From positions 1,445,501 to 1,509,500 of the forward strand of contig NZ_CP016953.1 of assembly GCF_001708305.1 (NCBI RefSeq): a DNA stretch of 64,000 nucleotides, written 5' to 3'. The translations under genes were made by a program, and so were the position numbers. Under the pieces are notes generated by a model. That model worked only from the letters and a program-made list of their open reading frames with translations, was not told the origin of the DNA and did not search any database. This stretch comes from Streptococcus himalayensis (GTDB lineage Bacteria; Bacillota; Bacilli; Lactobacillales; Streptococcaceae). How positions within the stretch are numbered: position 1 is the stretch's first letter; each line of letters starts with the position of its first letter. Shown piece after piece: positions 9,060-18,973 of this stretch.

Positions 9060-10157
9060 ATGAAGAAAATTGCGATTATCGGAGCTGGGATTGTCGGTTC
9101 AACAACTGCCTACTATCTCGCTAAAGAAAATGCTTATGATATTACCGTTTTTGATGAGGGGCTTGGTCAGGCGACCAAGGCAGCGGCAGGCATTATCTGT
9201 CCTTGGTTTTCAAAGCGGCGCAACAAAGTCTGGTATAAGATGGCTCGTTTAGGAGCTGATTTTTATCAAAAATTAGTAGCTGATTTGGAAAATGATGGCT
9301 TCTCTGCTGATTTTTACCAACAATCAGGAGTTTATCTTCTCAAGAAACAAGAGGAGAAGTTAGCTGATTTATATGAGTTGGGAAAGACGAGACGGGCAGA
9401 ATCTCCTTTGATTGGAGAGTTGAAAATCTTGCAAAAAGAAGAAGTAGAGAGAGTCTTTCCAGGCTTACAAGGGTTTGAAGCCTTGTTATATGCGAGTGGC
9501 GGAGCGCGTGTGGAAGGAAGTCAGCTGACTGAAAGTCTCTTGGTGGCAAGTGGGGTCAAAAGAGTTCATGAAAAGGTGAACCTAGAAGTGCTGTCAGACG
9601 GCTATCAAATAGCTGGTCAGCTGTTTGATAGTGTTGTTGTAGCAGCAGGTGCTTGGCTGAGTGAGATACTCGCACCCTTAGGGTATGACGTTGATGTGCG
9701 GCCGCAAAAAGGTCAATTACGGGATTACCAACTGCCAATCGAGACAGGTGCCTATCCAGTCCTGATGCCAGAAGGGGAGCTAGACATGATTCCTTTTGCT
9801 GGTGGAAAGGTGAGTGTCGGTGCTAGTCATGAAAATGACCGAGGGTTTGACCTTACACCTGATAGAGTGGTTTTAGAGACTTTGGAGCATGAAGCTCTGG
9901 GATATTATGCAGGTCTGAAGGAGGCGAGTTCGGTGTCTGAACGTGTCGGCATTCGAGCCTATACGAGCGATTTTTCTCCTTTTTATGGCTCTCTTCCTGA
10001 GGAGAAGAAGGTGTATGTTGCCAGTGGCTTAGGTTCTTCAGGTCTCACCACGGGACCTTTGATTGGCTATGAATTAGCACAAATGCTACAAGGGAAGTCA
10101 GGCTTGCTAGAGGCGGCAGACTATCCTGTCAGCAGATACATTCAAAAAAGAGGCTAA
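9060..10157 (+). CDS. FAD-dependent oxidoreductase, DadA/glycine-oxidase-like
   Basis: 365 aa. The N-terminus holds the Rossmann FAD motif IIGAGIVGSTTAYYLA, and the C-terminus the second FAD contact ASGLGSSGLTTGPLIGYELA. The DAO fold (PF01266) fits the middle. Such enzymes oxidise D-amino acids or glycine-like amines; the substrate here is unknown. GGAG precedes the ATG, and the spacing (8 nt after the Nif3-like gene, 1 nt before the Nudix gene) places all four genes from trmK in one operon. Confidence 0.85.
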   Translation: MKKIAIIGAGIVGSTTAYYLAKENAYDITVFDEGLGQATKAAAGIICPWFSKRRNKVWYKMARLGADFYQKLVADLENDGFSADFYQQSGVYLLKKQEEKLADLYELGKTRRAESPLIGELKILQKEEVERVFPGLQGFEALLYASGGARVEGSQLTESLLVASGVKRVHEKVNLEVLSDGYQIAGQLFDSVVVAAGAWLSEILAPLGYDVDVRPQKGQLRDYQLPIETGAYPVLMPEGELDMIPFAGGKVSVGASHENDRGFDLTPDRVVLETLEHEALGYYAGLKEASSVSERVGIRAYTSDFSPFYGSLPEEKKVYVASGLGSSGLTTGPLIGYELAQMLQGKSGLLEAADYPVSRYIQKRG

Positions 10158-10158
10158 C

Positions 10159-10629
10159 ATGGTGGAAAGAATTTTAAATTATGTGAATATTTGTGTAAAA
10201 AAAGGCCATCGAGTGCTTTTGCTTAATCGCCAACATGATGAGTTTAAGGGATGGATTCAGCCTGGTGGTAAAGTTGAGTTTCCAGAATCTTTTTTTGAAG
10301 CAGCTAAGAGAGAATTAAAGGAAAAAACAGGATTAACAGCTCTAAATTTGCAACTCAAGGGCATTTCTGGTTTTACCAATCCTAAAAAAGCAGAGCGGTA
10401 TGTGTACTATGATTTTCTGTGTGAAGGGTTTGAAGGAGAAATCTTGACCGAGTCTCGGGAAGGGGTGCCCAAATGGTGGGCAATAGAAGAACTTCCTAGC
10501 TTAGAAATGCAGGATGATATTAGAGAACGCCTGCCACTGTATTGGCGAGCGGGGTCTTTTGAGCGTATTCACTACTGGGATGAAGAACGAGGCTGTATCG
10601 CAGAAACCAAGACAATTTTGTATGATTGA
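10159..10629 (+). CDS. Nudix hydrolase-like protein with an altered Nudix box
   Basis: 156 aa with a Nudix fold. The box runs from GGKVEFPESFFEAA to KRELKEKTGL. The consensus REUXEEXGU reads RELKEKTGL here, so the second Glu of the EE pair, normally a metal ligand, is Lys. The rest, including WIQPGGK, is intact. Catalysis may be weakened, changed in substrate, or the protein may bind without hydrolysing. Relatives clean up 8-oxo-dGTP or other nucleoside diphosphate-X compounds. The ribosome binding site (AGAGG) is weak, and translation probably depends on the gene upstream. Confidence 0.8.
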   Translation: MVERILNYVNICVKKGHRVLLLNRQHDEFKGWIQPGGKVEFPESFFEAAKRELKEKTGLTALNLQLKGISGFTNPKKAERYVYYDFLCEGFEGEILTESREGVPKWWAIEELPSLEMQDDIRERLPLYWRAGSFERIHYWDEERGCIAETKTILYD

Positions 10630-10947
10630 CCTAGATGCCCTCTTTCAGGAAGTATGGAGCTTGTAAAGCTGCTCGTATTGCTGAGAATGAGCCTAGAAAA
10701 TGAAGAATTCAACCTAACTTATGTCAAGTACTAGTGATACTCAATGAAAATCAAAATTAACATCTTTCTACTTTCTTAGATGGTTTGGATGTAAACTACC
10801 TGTGTTCTATGCTTATTCATCTTATTTACTGGAAATGTATCTTATTTACCTCACTTAGCTTGCTCGATTTTATAGAACAAATAAATAATTATAGATAAGA
10901 AAGCTATTTTTGAACTTACATGCGTATAAGTTTCAATTCTTGCTTAG
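10630..10947. other. Intergenic DNA with a possible decayed end and repeat-like sequence
   Basis: No gene of normal size. A 22-codon open frame at 10635-10703 (MPSFRKYGACKAARIAENEP then RK and stop) looks like the tail of a larger gene but has no ribosome binding site. At 10739 a TACTCAATGAAAATCAAA sequence resembles the end of the MITE-like repeats described at 10994. The rest is AT-rich with nothing recognisable. Confidence 0.4.
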
Positions 10948-10986
10948 AAAAAATCCGTCTGGAATAAGTTCCAAACGGATTTTTTG
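10948..10986. terminator. Bidirectional terminator
   Basis: AAAAAATCCGT-CTGG pairs with CCA-AACGGATTTTTT around AATAAGTT. A-run and T-run on either side suit the convergent Nudix operon and glnPQ. Confidence 0.85.
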
Positions 10987-10993
10987 TATGGTA

Positions 10994-11089
10994 TACTCAT
11001 CAAAAACCAAAATCTGACGTTGTTACTTCCCCTTGTTTCAACAGTCAAGCAAACTGTTGAGGGTGATAGATTTTGATTGTTATAGCGTA
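10994..11089. repeat. MITE-like repeat, copy A
   Basis: Begins TACTCATCAAAAACCAAAATCTGACG and ends with ATTTTGATTGTTATAGCGTA; the two ends are imperfect inverted repeats. Inside is the hairpin CAACAGT/ACTGTTG. It shares its left end with copies at 28802 and 55967. It abuts the glnQ stop codon. Confidence 0.65.
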
Positions 11090-11830
11090 TTAAACATTTA
11101 AGACCTTGTCTAAGAAATCTTTTAGACGTGGGTGTTGAGGGTTATCAAAGATTTGATCAGGAGTTCCGTCTTCAAGGAATTCACCGTCTGCTGTAAAGAT
11201 AACACGGTTGGCAACCTGACGGGCAAAGCCCATCTCGTGGGTGACGATAATCATGGTCATTCCCTGCTGAGCTAGTTCCTTCATGACATTGAGAACATCG
11301 CCGACCATTTCAGGATCAAGAGCAGATGTCGGCTCATCAAAGAGCATAATGTCGGGATTCATGGCAAGTCCTCGTGCAATGGCCACCCGTTGTTTTTGCC
11401 CGCCTGAAAGGCTATCTGGCATAGCATTGGCCTTGTCTGCTAGTCCGACTTTTTCGAGCAACTCCATTCCAATCTTATCGGCCTCTGCTTGGTTGTAGCG
11501 TTTATGCTCGACCGGTGCAAAGGTGATATTTTCTAAAACAGTCATGTGAGGAAAGAGATTGAAGTGCTGAAAGACCATTCCAATATCTTCACGGACGACA
11601 TCGACATTGGTTGATTTTTCTGTCAAATCATAGCCGTTGACCGTGATATGTCCACTTGTGACATTTTCAAGGAGATTGAGGCTTCGTAAAAATGTGGATT
11701 TTCCAGAACCAGATGGTCCGATGATGCAGACCACATCGCCTTCGTAGAATTTTGTTGTAATGCCTTTTAAGACTTCGTTTTCCCCATAATACTTGTGCAA
11801 ATCATTGACATCAATTTTTAATTTTGCCAT
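11090..11830 (-). CDS. glnQ: Amino-acid (glutamine-type) ABC transporter ATPase
   Basis: 246 aa, polar amino-acid uptake class. Walker [10 protein letters not shown], signature [15 protein letters not shown], Walker [14 protein letters not shown] and H-loop [10 protein letters not shown] are all intact. It powers the GlnP protein encoded just upstream; the start codon shares one base with the glnP stop. GlnPQ-type systems of lactococci and streptococci import glutamine, glutamate and asparagine. Confidence 0.94.
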   Translation of the reverse strand: MAKLKIDVNDLHKYYGENEVLKGITTKFYEGDVVCIIGPSGSGKSTFLRSLNLLENVTSGHITVNGYDLTEKSTNVDVVREDIGMVFQHFNLFPHMTVLENITFAPVEHKRYNQAEADKIGMELLEKVGLADKANAMPDSLSGGQKQRVAIARGLAMNPDIMLFDEPTSALDPEMVGDVLNVMKELAQQGMTMIIVTHEMGFARQVANRVIFTADGEFLEDGTPDQIFDNPQHPRLKDFLDKVLNV

Positions 11831-14001
11831 TATTTAATCCTCTTTTCTAAGCGTTTTGCAAGTCTAGTCAAGAGCGTGATAATGATTAGGTAGAAGACTG
11901 CAAGAATCGCATACATTTTGAAACTTTGGTAGTTTCGTGCGATGATAATCTTCCCTGTTTGGAAGAGTTCTACCAGACCAATCGCAGAGACAATCGTTGT
12001 ATCCTTCAAAGCAATGACGAATTGGTTGACAAAGTTTGGCAACATAATCTTGGTTGCTTGTGGTAGGATAATCTTTCTCATGGTCTTTGTATAAGAAATA
12101 CCCAGACTTCGGCTCGCTTCCATTTGTCCGGCTGGTACGGCTTGAATTCCTCCGCGGACGATTTCAGCAATATAGGCACCGGCATTGAGTGAGAGGGCAA
12201 TGGTTCCTGCGACAAAGTCATTGATAGGACTTTGTTGGCCAGTCATGGATTCGATGAGGTTTGGAATTCCCCAGAAGATGAAGGCTGCAAGAATCATGAG
12301 TGGAATGCCTCGGATTACATCGACAAAGATCTCAGAAAGAACACGGAGTGCTTTGATAGGACTCACGCTGAACATTCCAAAGATAATACCGATAACGATG
12401 GCAATGGCAAAGGATACGAGAGCTAGGGCTAAGGTAACTCCAAGTCCGCTCAAGAGTTGTTTGTAGTTGTTTTTAAGCAATCCTAGAATAGTTGTCTCAT
12501 CTACGGTTTCTGTTTCAGAAACAGCATCTTTGGCGAGGTATTTATCGAGGATTTCTTGGTATTTTCCACTTGCTTTAAGGTTGGCAAGTCCGTTGTTGAA
12601 CATTTCGATGAGTTCGGGATTGCTTCCTTTTTTGACTGCGAAAGCCATATCTCCAATAGGAGTACCAGCGATTGGAGTTTTGAGAGCTTGCCCTTGGCTA
12701 ATCGAATATTTGACGACCGGTTCATCATCCATAACTGCAACGACTGAACCAGCGTTTAGGCTGTCATACATGGCAGAGGCTTCAGCAAAGGTCTTGATTT
12801 TATAGCCATATTTTTCTTGATTTTCCGTGAGGAAGGTTTGGGAAGCAGTTCCATTTTTGACACCAACGGTTTTCCCCTTCAAATCTTCATAAGAAGCAAT
12901 CTTGCTATTGTCTTTTACAGCTAAGATAGCATTTGAAGTATAGTAAGGTTCTGAAAAGTCAAAGGTTTCTTTTCGAGCATCGGTCACAGACATTCCTGCA
13001 ATCATCCCGTCTGCTTGTCCAGACTGGATGGCGTTTAGGGCGGCGTCAAAGCCAGGATTGCTCGTCTCAATTGTAAATCCTTGATCCTTGGCAATAGCCT
13101 TGATCAAGTCCATATCAATCCCTATGTATTGGTTGTTATCGTTTTGGAAGACGAAAGGTGCGAAGGAAGAATCGCTGACAATGGTGTATTTAGCCTTGAC
13201 AGGCGTTGCCTTTTGACCAGCTGGAGTGGTGGTCTCTGGAGTAAGGTTTGCTGCTTCAGTGCTAGATGAGGTCCATTTGCTGATGATTTGCTCGAGGCTA
13301 CCATCTTTTTTCATTTGTGCAAGGGCCTCGTTGAACTCGCTCACCAAGTACTCATATTTACTTCCTTTTTTCACGCCAAAAGCAAAGCTACCTACGGCTT
13401 CGCCATCCATGTCAATCTTTAGGTCTTGCCCTTTGTTGATGGCATATTCGATGACTGGTTTATCGTCCATAACAGCGTCAATAGCTCCAGCTGATAGACT
13501 GTTATACATCAAATCACCTGTATCAAAGGTCTTGATGGTAAAGCCGTACTGATCCTTGATTTTTTCTAGAAAACGTTGGGAAGCAGTTCCATTTTTGACA
13601 CCAACTGTTTTTCCACGGAGTTGTTCGTAGGTACTAATGGTGTTTGCCTTGGTTGTTGCAATGACAACCTTGGTATCATAGTAGGTGTCTGACATGGTGA
13701 AGACTTTTTCACGTTCTTTGGTCTTGGTCATCCCTGCCATGATAGCGTCAGCCTGTCCTGCTTGAACAGCATTGACAGCAGCATCGAAGCCTGGGAAGGT
13801 CATGTCGATGGTCCATCTTTTTAGCTCAGCAACTTTGTTGATGATATCAACGTCAATTCCTTTATAAATTTGATCGGAATCTTTAAATTCAAATGGGGCA
13901 TAAGCGGTGTCCGAAACGATTTTAATCGTGTCAGCATTTATACTCCCCATAGTCCATATTGGGAATAAAAATAGCAAAAATGCTAGTATTTTTTTCTTCA
14001 T
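11830..14001 (-). CDS. glnP: GlnP-type fused protein: two substrate-binding domains plus permease
   Basis: 723 aa. Signal sequence [20 protein letters not shown], then two periplasmic-binding-protein-type domains in tandem: SBD1 from ~[11 protein letters not shown] to KWTSSST (~26-250) and SBD2 from ~[15 protein letters not shown] to YLAKDA (~272-495). The membrane part (~505-720) has the EAA loop [17 protein letters not shown]. Each SBD is tethered outside the membrane and delivers amino acids to one translocator; two such chains plus two GlnQ make the complete importer. Two different SBDs usually mean two substrate ranges. Clear SD GAAGGAGA. Confidence 0.94.
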   Translation of the reverse strand: MKKKILAFLLFLFPIWTMGSINADTIKIVSDTAYAPFEFKDSDQIYKGIDVDIINKVAELKRWTIDMTFPGFDAAVNAVQAGQADAIMAGMTKTKEREKVFTMSDTYYDTKVVIATTKANTISTYEQLRGKTVGVKNGTASQRFLEKIKDQYGFTIKTFDTGDLMYNSLSAGAIDAVMDDKPVIEYAINKGQDLKIDMDGEAVGSFAFGVKKGSKYEYLVSEFNEALAQMKKDGSLEQIISKWTSSSTEAANLTPETTTPAGQKATPVKAKYTIVSDSSFAPFVFQNDNNQYIGIDMDLIKAIAKDQGFTIETSNPGFDAALNAIQSGQADGMIAGMSVTDARKETFDFSEPYYTSNAILAVKDNSKIASYEDLKGKTVGVKNGTASQTFLTENQEKYGYKIKTFAEASAMYDSLNAGSVVAVMDDEPVVKYSISQGQALKTPIAGTPIGDMAFAVKKGSNPELIEMFNNGLANLKASGKYQEILDKYLAKDAVSETETVDETTILGLLKNNYKQLLSGLGVTLALALVSFAIAIVIGIIFGMFSVSPIKALRVLSEIFVDVIRGIPLMILAAFIFWGIPNLIESMTGQQSPINDFVAGTIALSLNAGAYIAEIVRGGIQAVPAGQMEASRSLGISYTKTMRKIILPQATKIMLPNFVNQFVIALKDTTIVSAIGLVELFQTGKIIIARNYQSFKMYAILAVFYLIIITLLTRLAKRLEKRIK

Positions 14002-14021
14002 GGTTGTCTCCTTCTCTAATA

Positions 14022-14071
14022 GATGTTAACGATTATAGCAAAATTTTGTGTATTTGGCAAATTTTAACATC
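14022..14071 (-). promoter_or_regulatory. glnPQ promoter flanked by an inverted repeat
   Basis: On the minus strand: -35 TTGCCA (14055-14060), 17-nt spacer, -10 TATAAT (14032-14037). GATGTTAA (14022-14029) and TTAACATC (14064-14071) form an inverted repeat that brackets the promoter exactly, a plausible operator for an unidentified regulator. Confidence 0.75.
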
Positions 14072-14113
14072 TGTCATGTTAGAAGATATGACATAATGAT
14101 TTAGTGATAAAAA

Positions 14114-14142
14114 ATGACGCTGAGGAAAACTTGTGATAAAAT
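14114..14142 (+). promoter_or_regulatory. uvrB promoter
   Basis: -35-like ATGACG (14114-14119), 17-nt spacer, -10 TAAAAT (14137-14142) preceded by TGA. Confidence 0.55.
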
Positions 14143-14160
14143 AGAAGAAAGAGGTAGAAT

Positions 14161-16149
14161 ATGATTGATAGAAGTACCAATAATCAGTTTAAGTTAGTAT
14201 CCAAGTATCAACCGTCTGGGGACCAGCCGCAAGCGATTGAAACCTTAGTGGACAATATTGAAGGTGGAGAAAAGGCGCAGATTTTATTAGGGGCAACAGG
14301 GACTGGTAAAACCTACACCATGAGCCAAGTTATTGCTCGGGTCAATAAACCAACCCTAGTCATTGCCCACAACAAGACCTTGGCAGGGCAGTTGTATGGT
14401 GAGTTCAAGGAATTTTTCCCTGAAAATGCAGTGGAATACTTTGTATCCTACTATGATTATTATCAGCCAGAAGCCTATGTCCCTTCAAGCGATACCTATA
14501 TTGAAAAGGATAGCTCGGTCAACGATGAGATTGATAAACTCCGCCATTCTGCAACCTCTGCCCTCCTAGAGCGTAATGATGTGATTGTAGTTGCTTCCGT
14601 ATCCTGTATCTATGGTTTGGGATCGCCCAAGGAATACGCAGACAGCGTGGTTAGTTTACGGCCTGGACTTGAAATTTCACGGGATAAATTGCTCAATGAC
14701 CTAGTGGATATTCAGTTTGAACGCAATGATATTGACTTTCAACGTGGTCGTTTTCGTGTTCGAGGTGATGTTGTTGAAGTTTTCCCAGCCAGTCGAGATG
14801 AGCATGCTTTTCGAGTGGAATTTTTCGGAGATGAAATCGACCGGATTCGTGAAATCGAAGCTCTGACAGGTCAGGTCTTGGGAGAAGTAGACCATTTAGC
14901 CATTTTCCCAGCCACTCACTTTGTGACCAGTGATGATTATATGGAAACAGCCATCGCTAAAATCCAAGCAGAGCTGGCAGAACAACTTGAACTCTTTGAA
15001 AAAGAAGGAAAACTCCTTGAAGCGCAACGCCTCAAGCAGAGAACAGAGTACGATATTGAAATGCTCCGAGAAATGGGCTACACCAATGGCGTGGAAAACT
15101 ATTCTCGGCACATGGATGGCCGTAGTGAAGGTGAGCCGCCTTATACCCTACTTGATTTCTTCCCAGATGATTTTCTGATTATGATTGATGAGAGCCACAT
15201 GACTATGGGGCAGATAAAAGGCATGTATAATGGTGACCGTTCTCGTAAGGAAATGCTAGTTAATTATGGTTTTCGCTTACCGAGTGCCCTTGACAATCGT
15301 CCGCTTCGCCGTGAGGAATTTGAAAGTCATGTTCATCAGATTGTCTACGTGTCTGCGACACCAGGAGATTACGAAAATGAACAGACAGATACCATTGTCG
15401 AGCAAATCATTCGTCCAACAGGGCTTCTTGATCCAGAAGTGGAAGTTCGTCCAACCATGGGACAAATGGATGATTTATTAGAGGAAATTACGATCCGAGC
15501 CGAAAAAGGGGAGCGTACCTTTATCACCACTTTGACCAAGAAAATGGCTGAAGACTTGACCGACTATCTCAAAGAAATGGGGGTCAAGGTCAAGTACATG
15601 CACAGTGATATTAAGACCCTTGAACGAACGGAGATTATTCGTGACCTGCGTTTGGGAGTTTTTGATGTCCTCATCGGAATCAACTTATTGCGGGAAGGAA
15701 TTGATGTACCAGAGGTTAGTCTGGTTGCGATTTTGGATGCAGATAAGGAAGGATTTTTACGCAATGAGCGTGGATTGATCCAGACCATTGGACGTGCGGC
15801 CCGAAATAGCGAGGGGCATGTCATCATGTATGCGGATAAGATCACAGACTCCATGCAGAGAGCCATGGATGAAACGGCTCGCCGTCGCCAGATTCAAATG
15901 GAGTACAATGAAAAACATGGCATTATTCCACAGACAATCAAGAAGGAAATCCGTGATTTAATCAGCGTAACGAAAAGCGTTCTGCCTGATAAGGAAGAAA
16001 CCGTGGATATTGAAAGTCTCAATAAGCAAGAACGCCGTGAGATGATAAAGAAACTAGAAGGACAAATGCAAGAAGCAGCAGAATTGCTTGACTTCGAACT
16101 TGCCGCCCAAATCCGCGATATGATTTTGGAAATCAAGGCCTTGGATTGA
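14161..16149 (+). CDS. uvrB: Excinuclease ABC subunit B
   Basis: 662 aa, standard. Walker [11 protein letters not shown] (~42-51), the beta-hairpin that inserts between DNA strands ([20 protein letters not shown]), DEAD-type box IDESH, helicase motif VI region QTIGRAARN, and the C-terminal UVR domain ([20 protein letters not shown]) that binds UvrC. It verifies damage after loading by UvrA. The gene is transcribed divergently from glnPQ and ends before a strong terminator. uvrC is also in this window, 26 kb away. Confidence 0.97.
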   Translation: MIDRSTNNQFKLVSKYQPSGDQPQAIETLVDNIEGGEKAQILLGATGTGKTYTMSQVIARVNKPTLVIAHNKTLAGQLYGEFKEFFPENAVEYFVSYYDYYQPEAYVPSSDTYIEKDSSVNDEIDKLRHSATSALLERNDVIVVASVSCIYGLGSPKEYADSVVSLRPGLEISRDKLLNDLVDIQFERNDIDFQRGRFRVRGDVVEVFPASRDEHAFRVEFFGDEIDRIREIEALTGQVLGEVDHLAIFPATHFVTSDDYMETAIAKIQAELAEQLELFEKEGKLLEAQRLKQRTEYDIEMLREMGYTNGVENYSRHMDGRSEGEPPYTLLDFFPDDFLIMIDESHMTMGQIKGMYNGDRSRKEMLVNYGFRLPSALDNRPLRREEFESHVHQIVYVSATPGDYENEQTDTIVEQIIRPTGLLDPEVEVRPTMGQMDDLLEEITIRAEKGERTFITTLTKKMAEDLTDYLKEMGVKVKYMHSDIKTLERTEIIRDLRLGVFDVLIGINLLREGIDVPEVSLVAILDADKEGFLRNERGLIQTIGRAARNSEGHVIMYADKITDSMQRAMDETARRRQIQMEYNEKHGIIPQTIKKEIRDLISVTKSVLPDKEETVDIESLNKQERREMIKKLEGQMQEAAELLDFELAAQIRDMILEIKALD

Positions 16150-16271
16150 AGTAGTTGATAAGAGAGGGCTGAATTCTAAATTTTGGAAAAGTCTGACTTG
16201 CCACATGCTCTCCTTGGCATGGATTGTCTGAAGTGGTTTGTGTGTTTCCAAAGCCTGTAAATATTACCGAT

Positions 16272-16301
16272 AAAAAAGTTCAAAAAGTTTGAACTTTTTT
16301 T
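16272..16301. terminator. Terminator after uvrB
   Basis: AAAAAAGTTCAAA pairs with TTTGAACTTTTTT with a 3-nt loop, followed by T. Confidence 0.85.
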
Positions 16302-16320
16302 GTATTTTCATAGAAAAATT

Positions 16321-16471
16321 TGGTATAATAACTGTAAAATAAAAAATCACATAGAAATCTTAGCCAAGAAAGCTAAGTGACTATGTTGCTGTTCTGGTCA
16401 AAATGGGCACAGGTCTGTCTTCATTAGAGAGATGAGAGATGCCACAGGTGAGATAGAAAAGGAGAATTCAG
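16321..16471 (+). promoter_or_regulatory. Promoter and ~140-nt structured leader of an ABC exporter operon
   Basis: Extended -10 TGG-TATAAT (16324-16329). The leader folds into ACATAG (16349-16354)/CTATGT (16381-16386) enclosing CTTAGC (16359-16364)/GCTAAG (16372-16377), then a second element with GGCA (16406-16409)/TGCC (16440-16443) around TCAT/ATGA. It ends at the GGAG of the first gene. No Rfam class is recognised by eye. Confidence 0.5.
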
Positions 16472-17224
16472 ATGATTGAATTTAGAGATGTGACCAAGGT
16501 TTACGATACAAAGATTGCCCTTAATCAGCTCAATCTAACCATCAATAGTGGGGAGATTGTCGGCTTGATTGGCCACAATGGGGCTGGAAAGTCCACGACG
16601 ATTAAGTCGTTGGTCAGTGTTTTGAATCCGACGAGAGGACAGATTTTCGTTGATGGACAAGAACTGGCAGAAAACCGTTTGGCTATTAAAAAGAAGATAG
16701 GCTATGTAGCGGATTCTCCTGATCTTTTCTTGCGTTTGACAGCCAATGAATTTTGGGAGATGGTGGCAACAGCCTATGATATGGAAGAGGTGACGGTGAA
16801 AGGACGCTTGGAGAGTCTTCTTGCTACGTTTGACTTTGCGAGCCACCGGTATGAGGTCATCGAGTCCTTCTCTCATGGAATGCGGCAAAAGGTGTTTGTC
16901 ATCGGGGCTCTCTTGTCAGATCCCGATATTTGGGTGTTGGATGAGCCTTTGACAGGGCTCGATCCGCAGGCTGCCTTTGATCTCAAGCAGATGATGCGAG
17001 AGCATGCAGACAAGGGAAATTCCGTCCTCTTTTCAACCCATGTCTTGGAAGTCGCTGAGCAATTGTGCGATCGCTTAGCCATCCTGAAAAAAGGAGAATT
17101 GATCTTTTTTGGAACCCTTGAAGAATTAAAGGGGCAACATCCAGAAAAAACGCTTGAAAGTGTCTATTTAGATTTGGCTGGTCGAAGAGAAGAGGTGAGC
17201 GAAGATGCGTCTGAAAGCCATTAA
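16472..17224 (+). CDS. ABC transporter ATPase (exporter type)
   Basis: 250 aa. Walker A GHNGAGKST, a signature variant SFSHGMRQK in place of LSGGQ, Walker B IWVLDEPLTGLDP, and H-loop FSTHVLEVAEQ. The variant signature and short C-terminal tail are typical of export ATPases of the CcmA/EcsA type. It overlaps the permease gene by 20 nt. The cargo is unknown. Confidence 0.88.
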   Translation: MIEFRDVTKVYDTKIALNQLNLTINSGEIVGLIGHNGAGKSTTIKSLVSVLNPTRGQIFVDGQELAENRLAIKKKIGYVADSPDLFLRLTANEFWEMVATAYDMEEVTVKGRLESLLATFDFASHRYEVIESFSHGMRQKVFVIGALLSDPDIWVLDEPLTGLDPQAAFDLKQMMREHADKGNSVLFSTHVLEVAEQLCDRLAILKKGELIFFGTLEELKGQHPEKTLESVYLDLAGRREEVSEDASESH

Positions 17225-18845
17225 AACTCTAACGAGAATGAACATTCTTTATGCTACATCAGCGAATAATCTTAATCAATATCGAAAGAAACAAGCCAAG
17301 AATCCGACCAAACCCATCAATCCGGCAAAAAAATTGATTGTGACCTACCTACTTGTCGGAATTCTTTATCTCTTTATCTTTGGAATGCAAGCAGCTGTCT
17401 TTCCCTTGGTCAAACAAGAGGGGCTTTTTACCAATTTGCTGGGGATGTTTTATCTGTATGTCTTTTCTCAAGGATTTTTATCCTTTTACAATGTTTTTTA
17501 TGAGAGCAAAGACTTACAGTCTTATCGTCCCTACGCTTTTAGTGAAGCAGAGATTATGGCTGGTAAAGGAGTATCTGTCCTTCTTCCTTGCTTAATCGGT
17601 ATTTTCCCGATTTTGGCTTATGTTATCGGCCTTCAATTTCAGGTTGGACATCCTATTTGGTTGGCTTGTATCATTTTTCTTTTGACAACTATCTTGATTT
17701 TCAGCAATTTAACTGCCCTTCTCTTGGTTGGCGTGCATTTTGTCACAAAGACGAATGTCTTTCGCCAGCACAAGCAAATCTTGTCTAATCTCTTGATTAC
17801 ATTGGCGAGTTTGATTGGATTTGGAGCGATTATCTTTGTCAATTCAGTTGGTACAAAGGTTAGTGAAAATGGAGAAATTTGGGATGTATCTTCTTATTTT
17901 CCCTTTATGAAGCCCTTCCATGATTTTGGGGTGGATCCGTTTGCTCCAAAATCGCTTTTAGGAATGGGAGCCTGGCTTGCTGTTACAGCCTTTTTGGGAC
18001 TGGTGATTTATAAGAAGGTCTTACCAGAGTTCTACGAATCAGCCCTCCAAACAACTACGACTGTGAATAAGGTCAAGAAAAGTAAAGCTTTGGCTCTCAA
18101 TGGAATCAAGGATTTTCCAAGCTTTGTCTGGCGTTATCAGCTCAACTTGATTAGCGACGGTTCCGTCTTTATTCAGGCCGTCTTGATGCCAAGTGTCACT
18201 CCTTACATTTTCTTTCTTCCTGCACTGATAAGTGGAAATGTGTTACATTCGCAGATGTTTACTTCCATTTTATCTCTCCGCTATGGTGTAACCTTTATTC
18301 TCCTTGCTGTTTTCATCGCGAGTATGAATGTTGGGGGTGTTAATCTGACAGCTATTGGCTTGTCCCTAGAGCGTGAAAATTATGAGTATCTCAAAGTTCT
18401 GCCTTTTGACATGAAACGTTATATACGCCTCAAGTTTTGGTATTTGACGCTATTGCAATCAATCATTCCCTTGATCTTGCTCATCGTCCTTGGTTTTGTG
18501 ATGAGACTGCCTTTCTCAGTGCTTCTGTTAATGCTGATTACGTGGGTAGTGACATCTCTAGGTTGGGGAGCGTGGGGGTATCAGCACGATAAACGTCACA
18601 TGGTGACCAATTGGTCCAATATCACAGAACTTTCCAATCGTGGCAATAGTACCCTTAAAATGATTTTAGGAATGGTTGGATTTATGATTTATTTAGTGGT
18701 AACCATTTTTTCAGCATTTATCCTGTATCAATTGCCAGAGTATGTGGGCTATGTACTGACAGGACTTGTTTTTCTCCTTGTAGCAGGCTTATCTATTTGG
18801 GCTATGTGCTATTATTTGAAGAAATTAGCAGAGCTGGAAGAATAA
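17205..18845 (+). CDS. ABC exporter membrane protein (putative ABC_export family)
   Basis: 546 aa with 11-12 hydrophobic segments; examples are LIVTYLLVGILYLFIFGMQAA (~45-65) and MILGMVGFMIYLVVTIFSAF (~485-505). A basic stretch TTTTVNKVKKSKALA near residue 285 splits the protein into two halves of similar build. Such large permeases pair with a single ATPase and export lipids, peptides or drugs. Start chosen at the first ATG; it overlaps the ATPase gene by 20 nt, so the two are coupled. Confidence 0.82.
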   Translation: MRLKAIKTLTRMNILYATSANNLNQYRKKQAKNPTKPINPAKKLIVTYLLVGILYLFIFGMQAAVFPLVKQEGLFTNLLGMFYLYVFSQGFLSFYNVFYESKDLQSYRPYAFSEAEIMAGKGVSVLLPCLIGIFPILAYVIGLQFQVGHPIWLACIIFLLTTILIFSNLTALLLVGVHFVTKTNVFRQHKQILSNLLITLASLIGFGAIIFVNSVGTKVSENGEIWDVSSYFPFMKPFHDFGVDPFAPKSLLGMGAWLAVTAFLGLVIYKKVLPEFYESALQTTTTVNKVKKSKALALNGIKDFPSFVWRYQLNLISDGSVFIQAVLMPSVTPYIFFLPALISGNVLHSQMFTSILSLRYGVTFILLAVFIASMNVGGVNLTAIGLSLERENYEYLKVLPFDMKRYIRLKFWYLTLLQSIIPLILLIVLGFVMRLPFSVLLLMLITWVVTSLGWGAWGYQHDKRHMVTNWSNITELSNRGNSTLKMILGMVGFMIYLVVTIFSAFILYQLPEYVGYVLTGLVFLLVAGLSIWAMCYYLKKLAELEE

Positions 18846-18896
18846 AAGCAGGTGAGATTTCAGAGATGTTTCTTTGAAATCTCCTTTTTGCTTTTC
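18846..18896 (+). terminator. Terminator of the ABC exporter operon
   Basis: TGAGATTTCA pairs with TGAAATCTC, followed by CTTTTTGC; the outer AAAGCA/TGCTTT can extend the stem. Confidence 0.8.
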
Positions 18897-18939
18897 AAAC
18901 TGAAAATAAACCTCCTAATATCCGAAATAGTAAAAAATT

Positions 18940-18948
18940 TGCTATAAT
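18940..18948 (+). promoter_or_regulatory. Extended -10 promoter of hprK operon
   Basis: TTGC-TATAAT; TATAAT at 18943-18948, 25 nt before the start codon. No good -35. Confidence 0.6.
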
Positions 18949-18973
18949 AGAAGGAGAAGAAAAGGGGGAAACG

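Noticed and set aside
16472..18845. ABC pair as a lantibiotic or bacteriocin exporter
   Set aside because: No peptidase domain, precursor peptide or modification enzyme; only a generic exporter can be supported.
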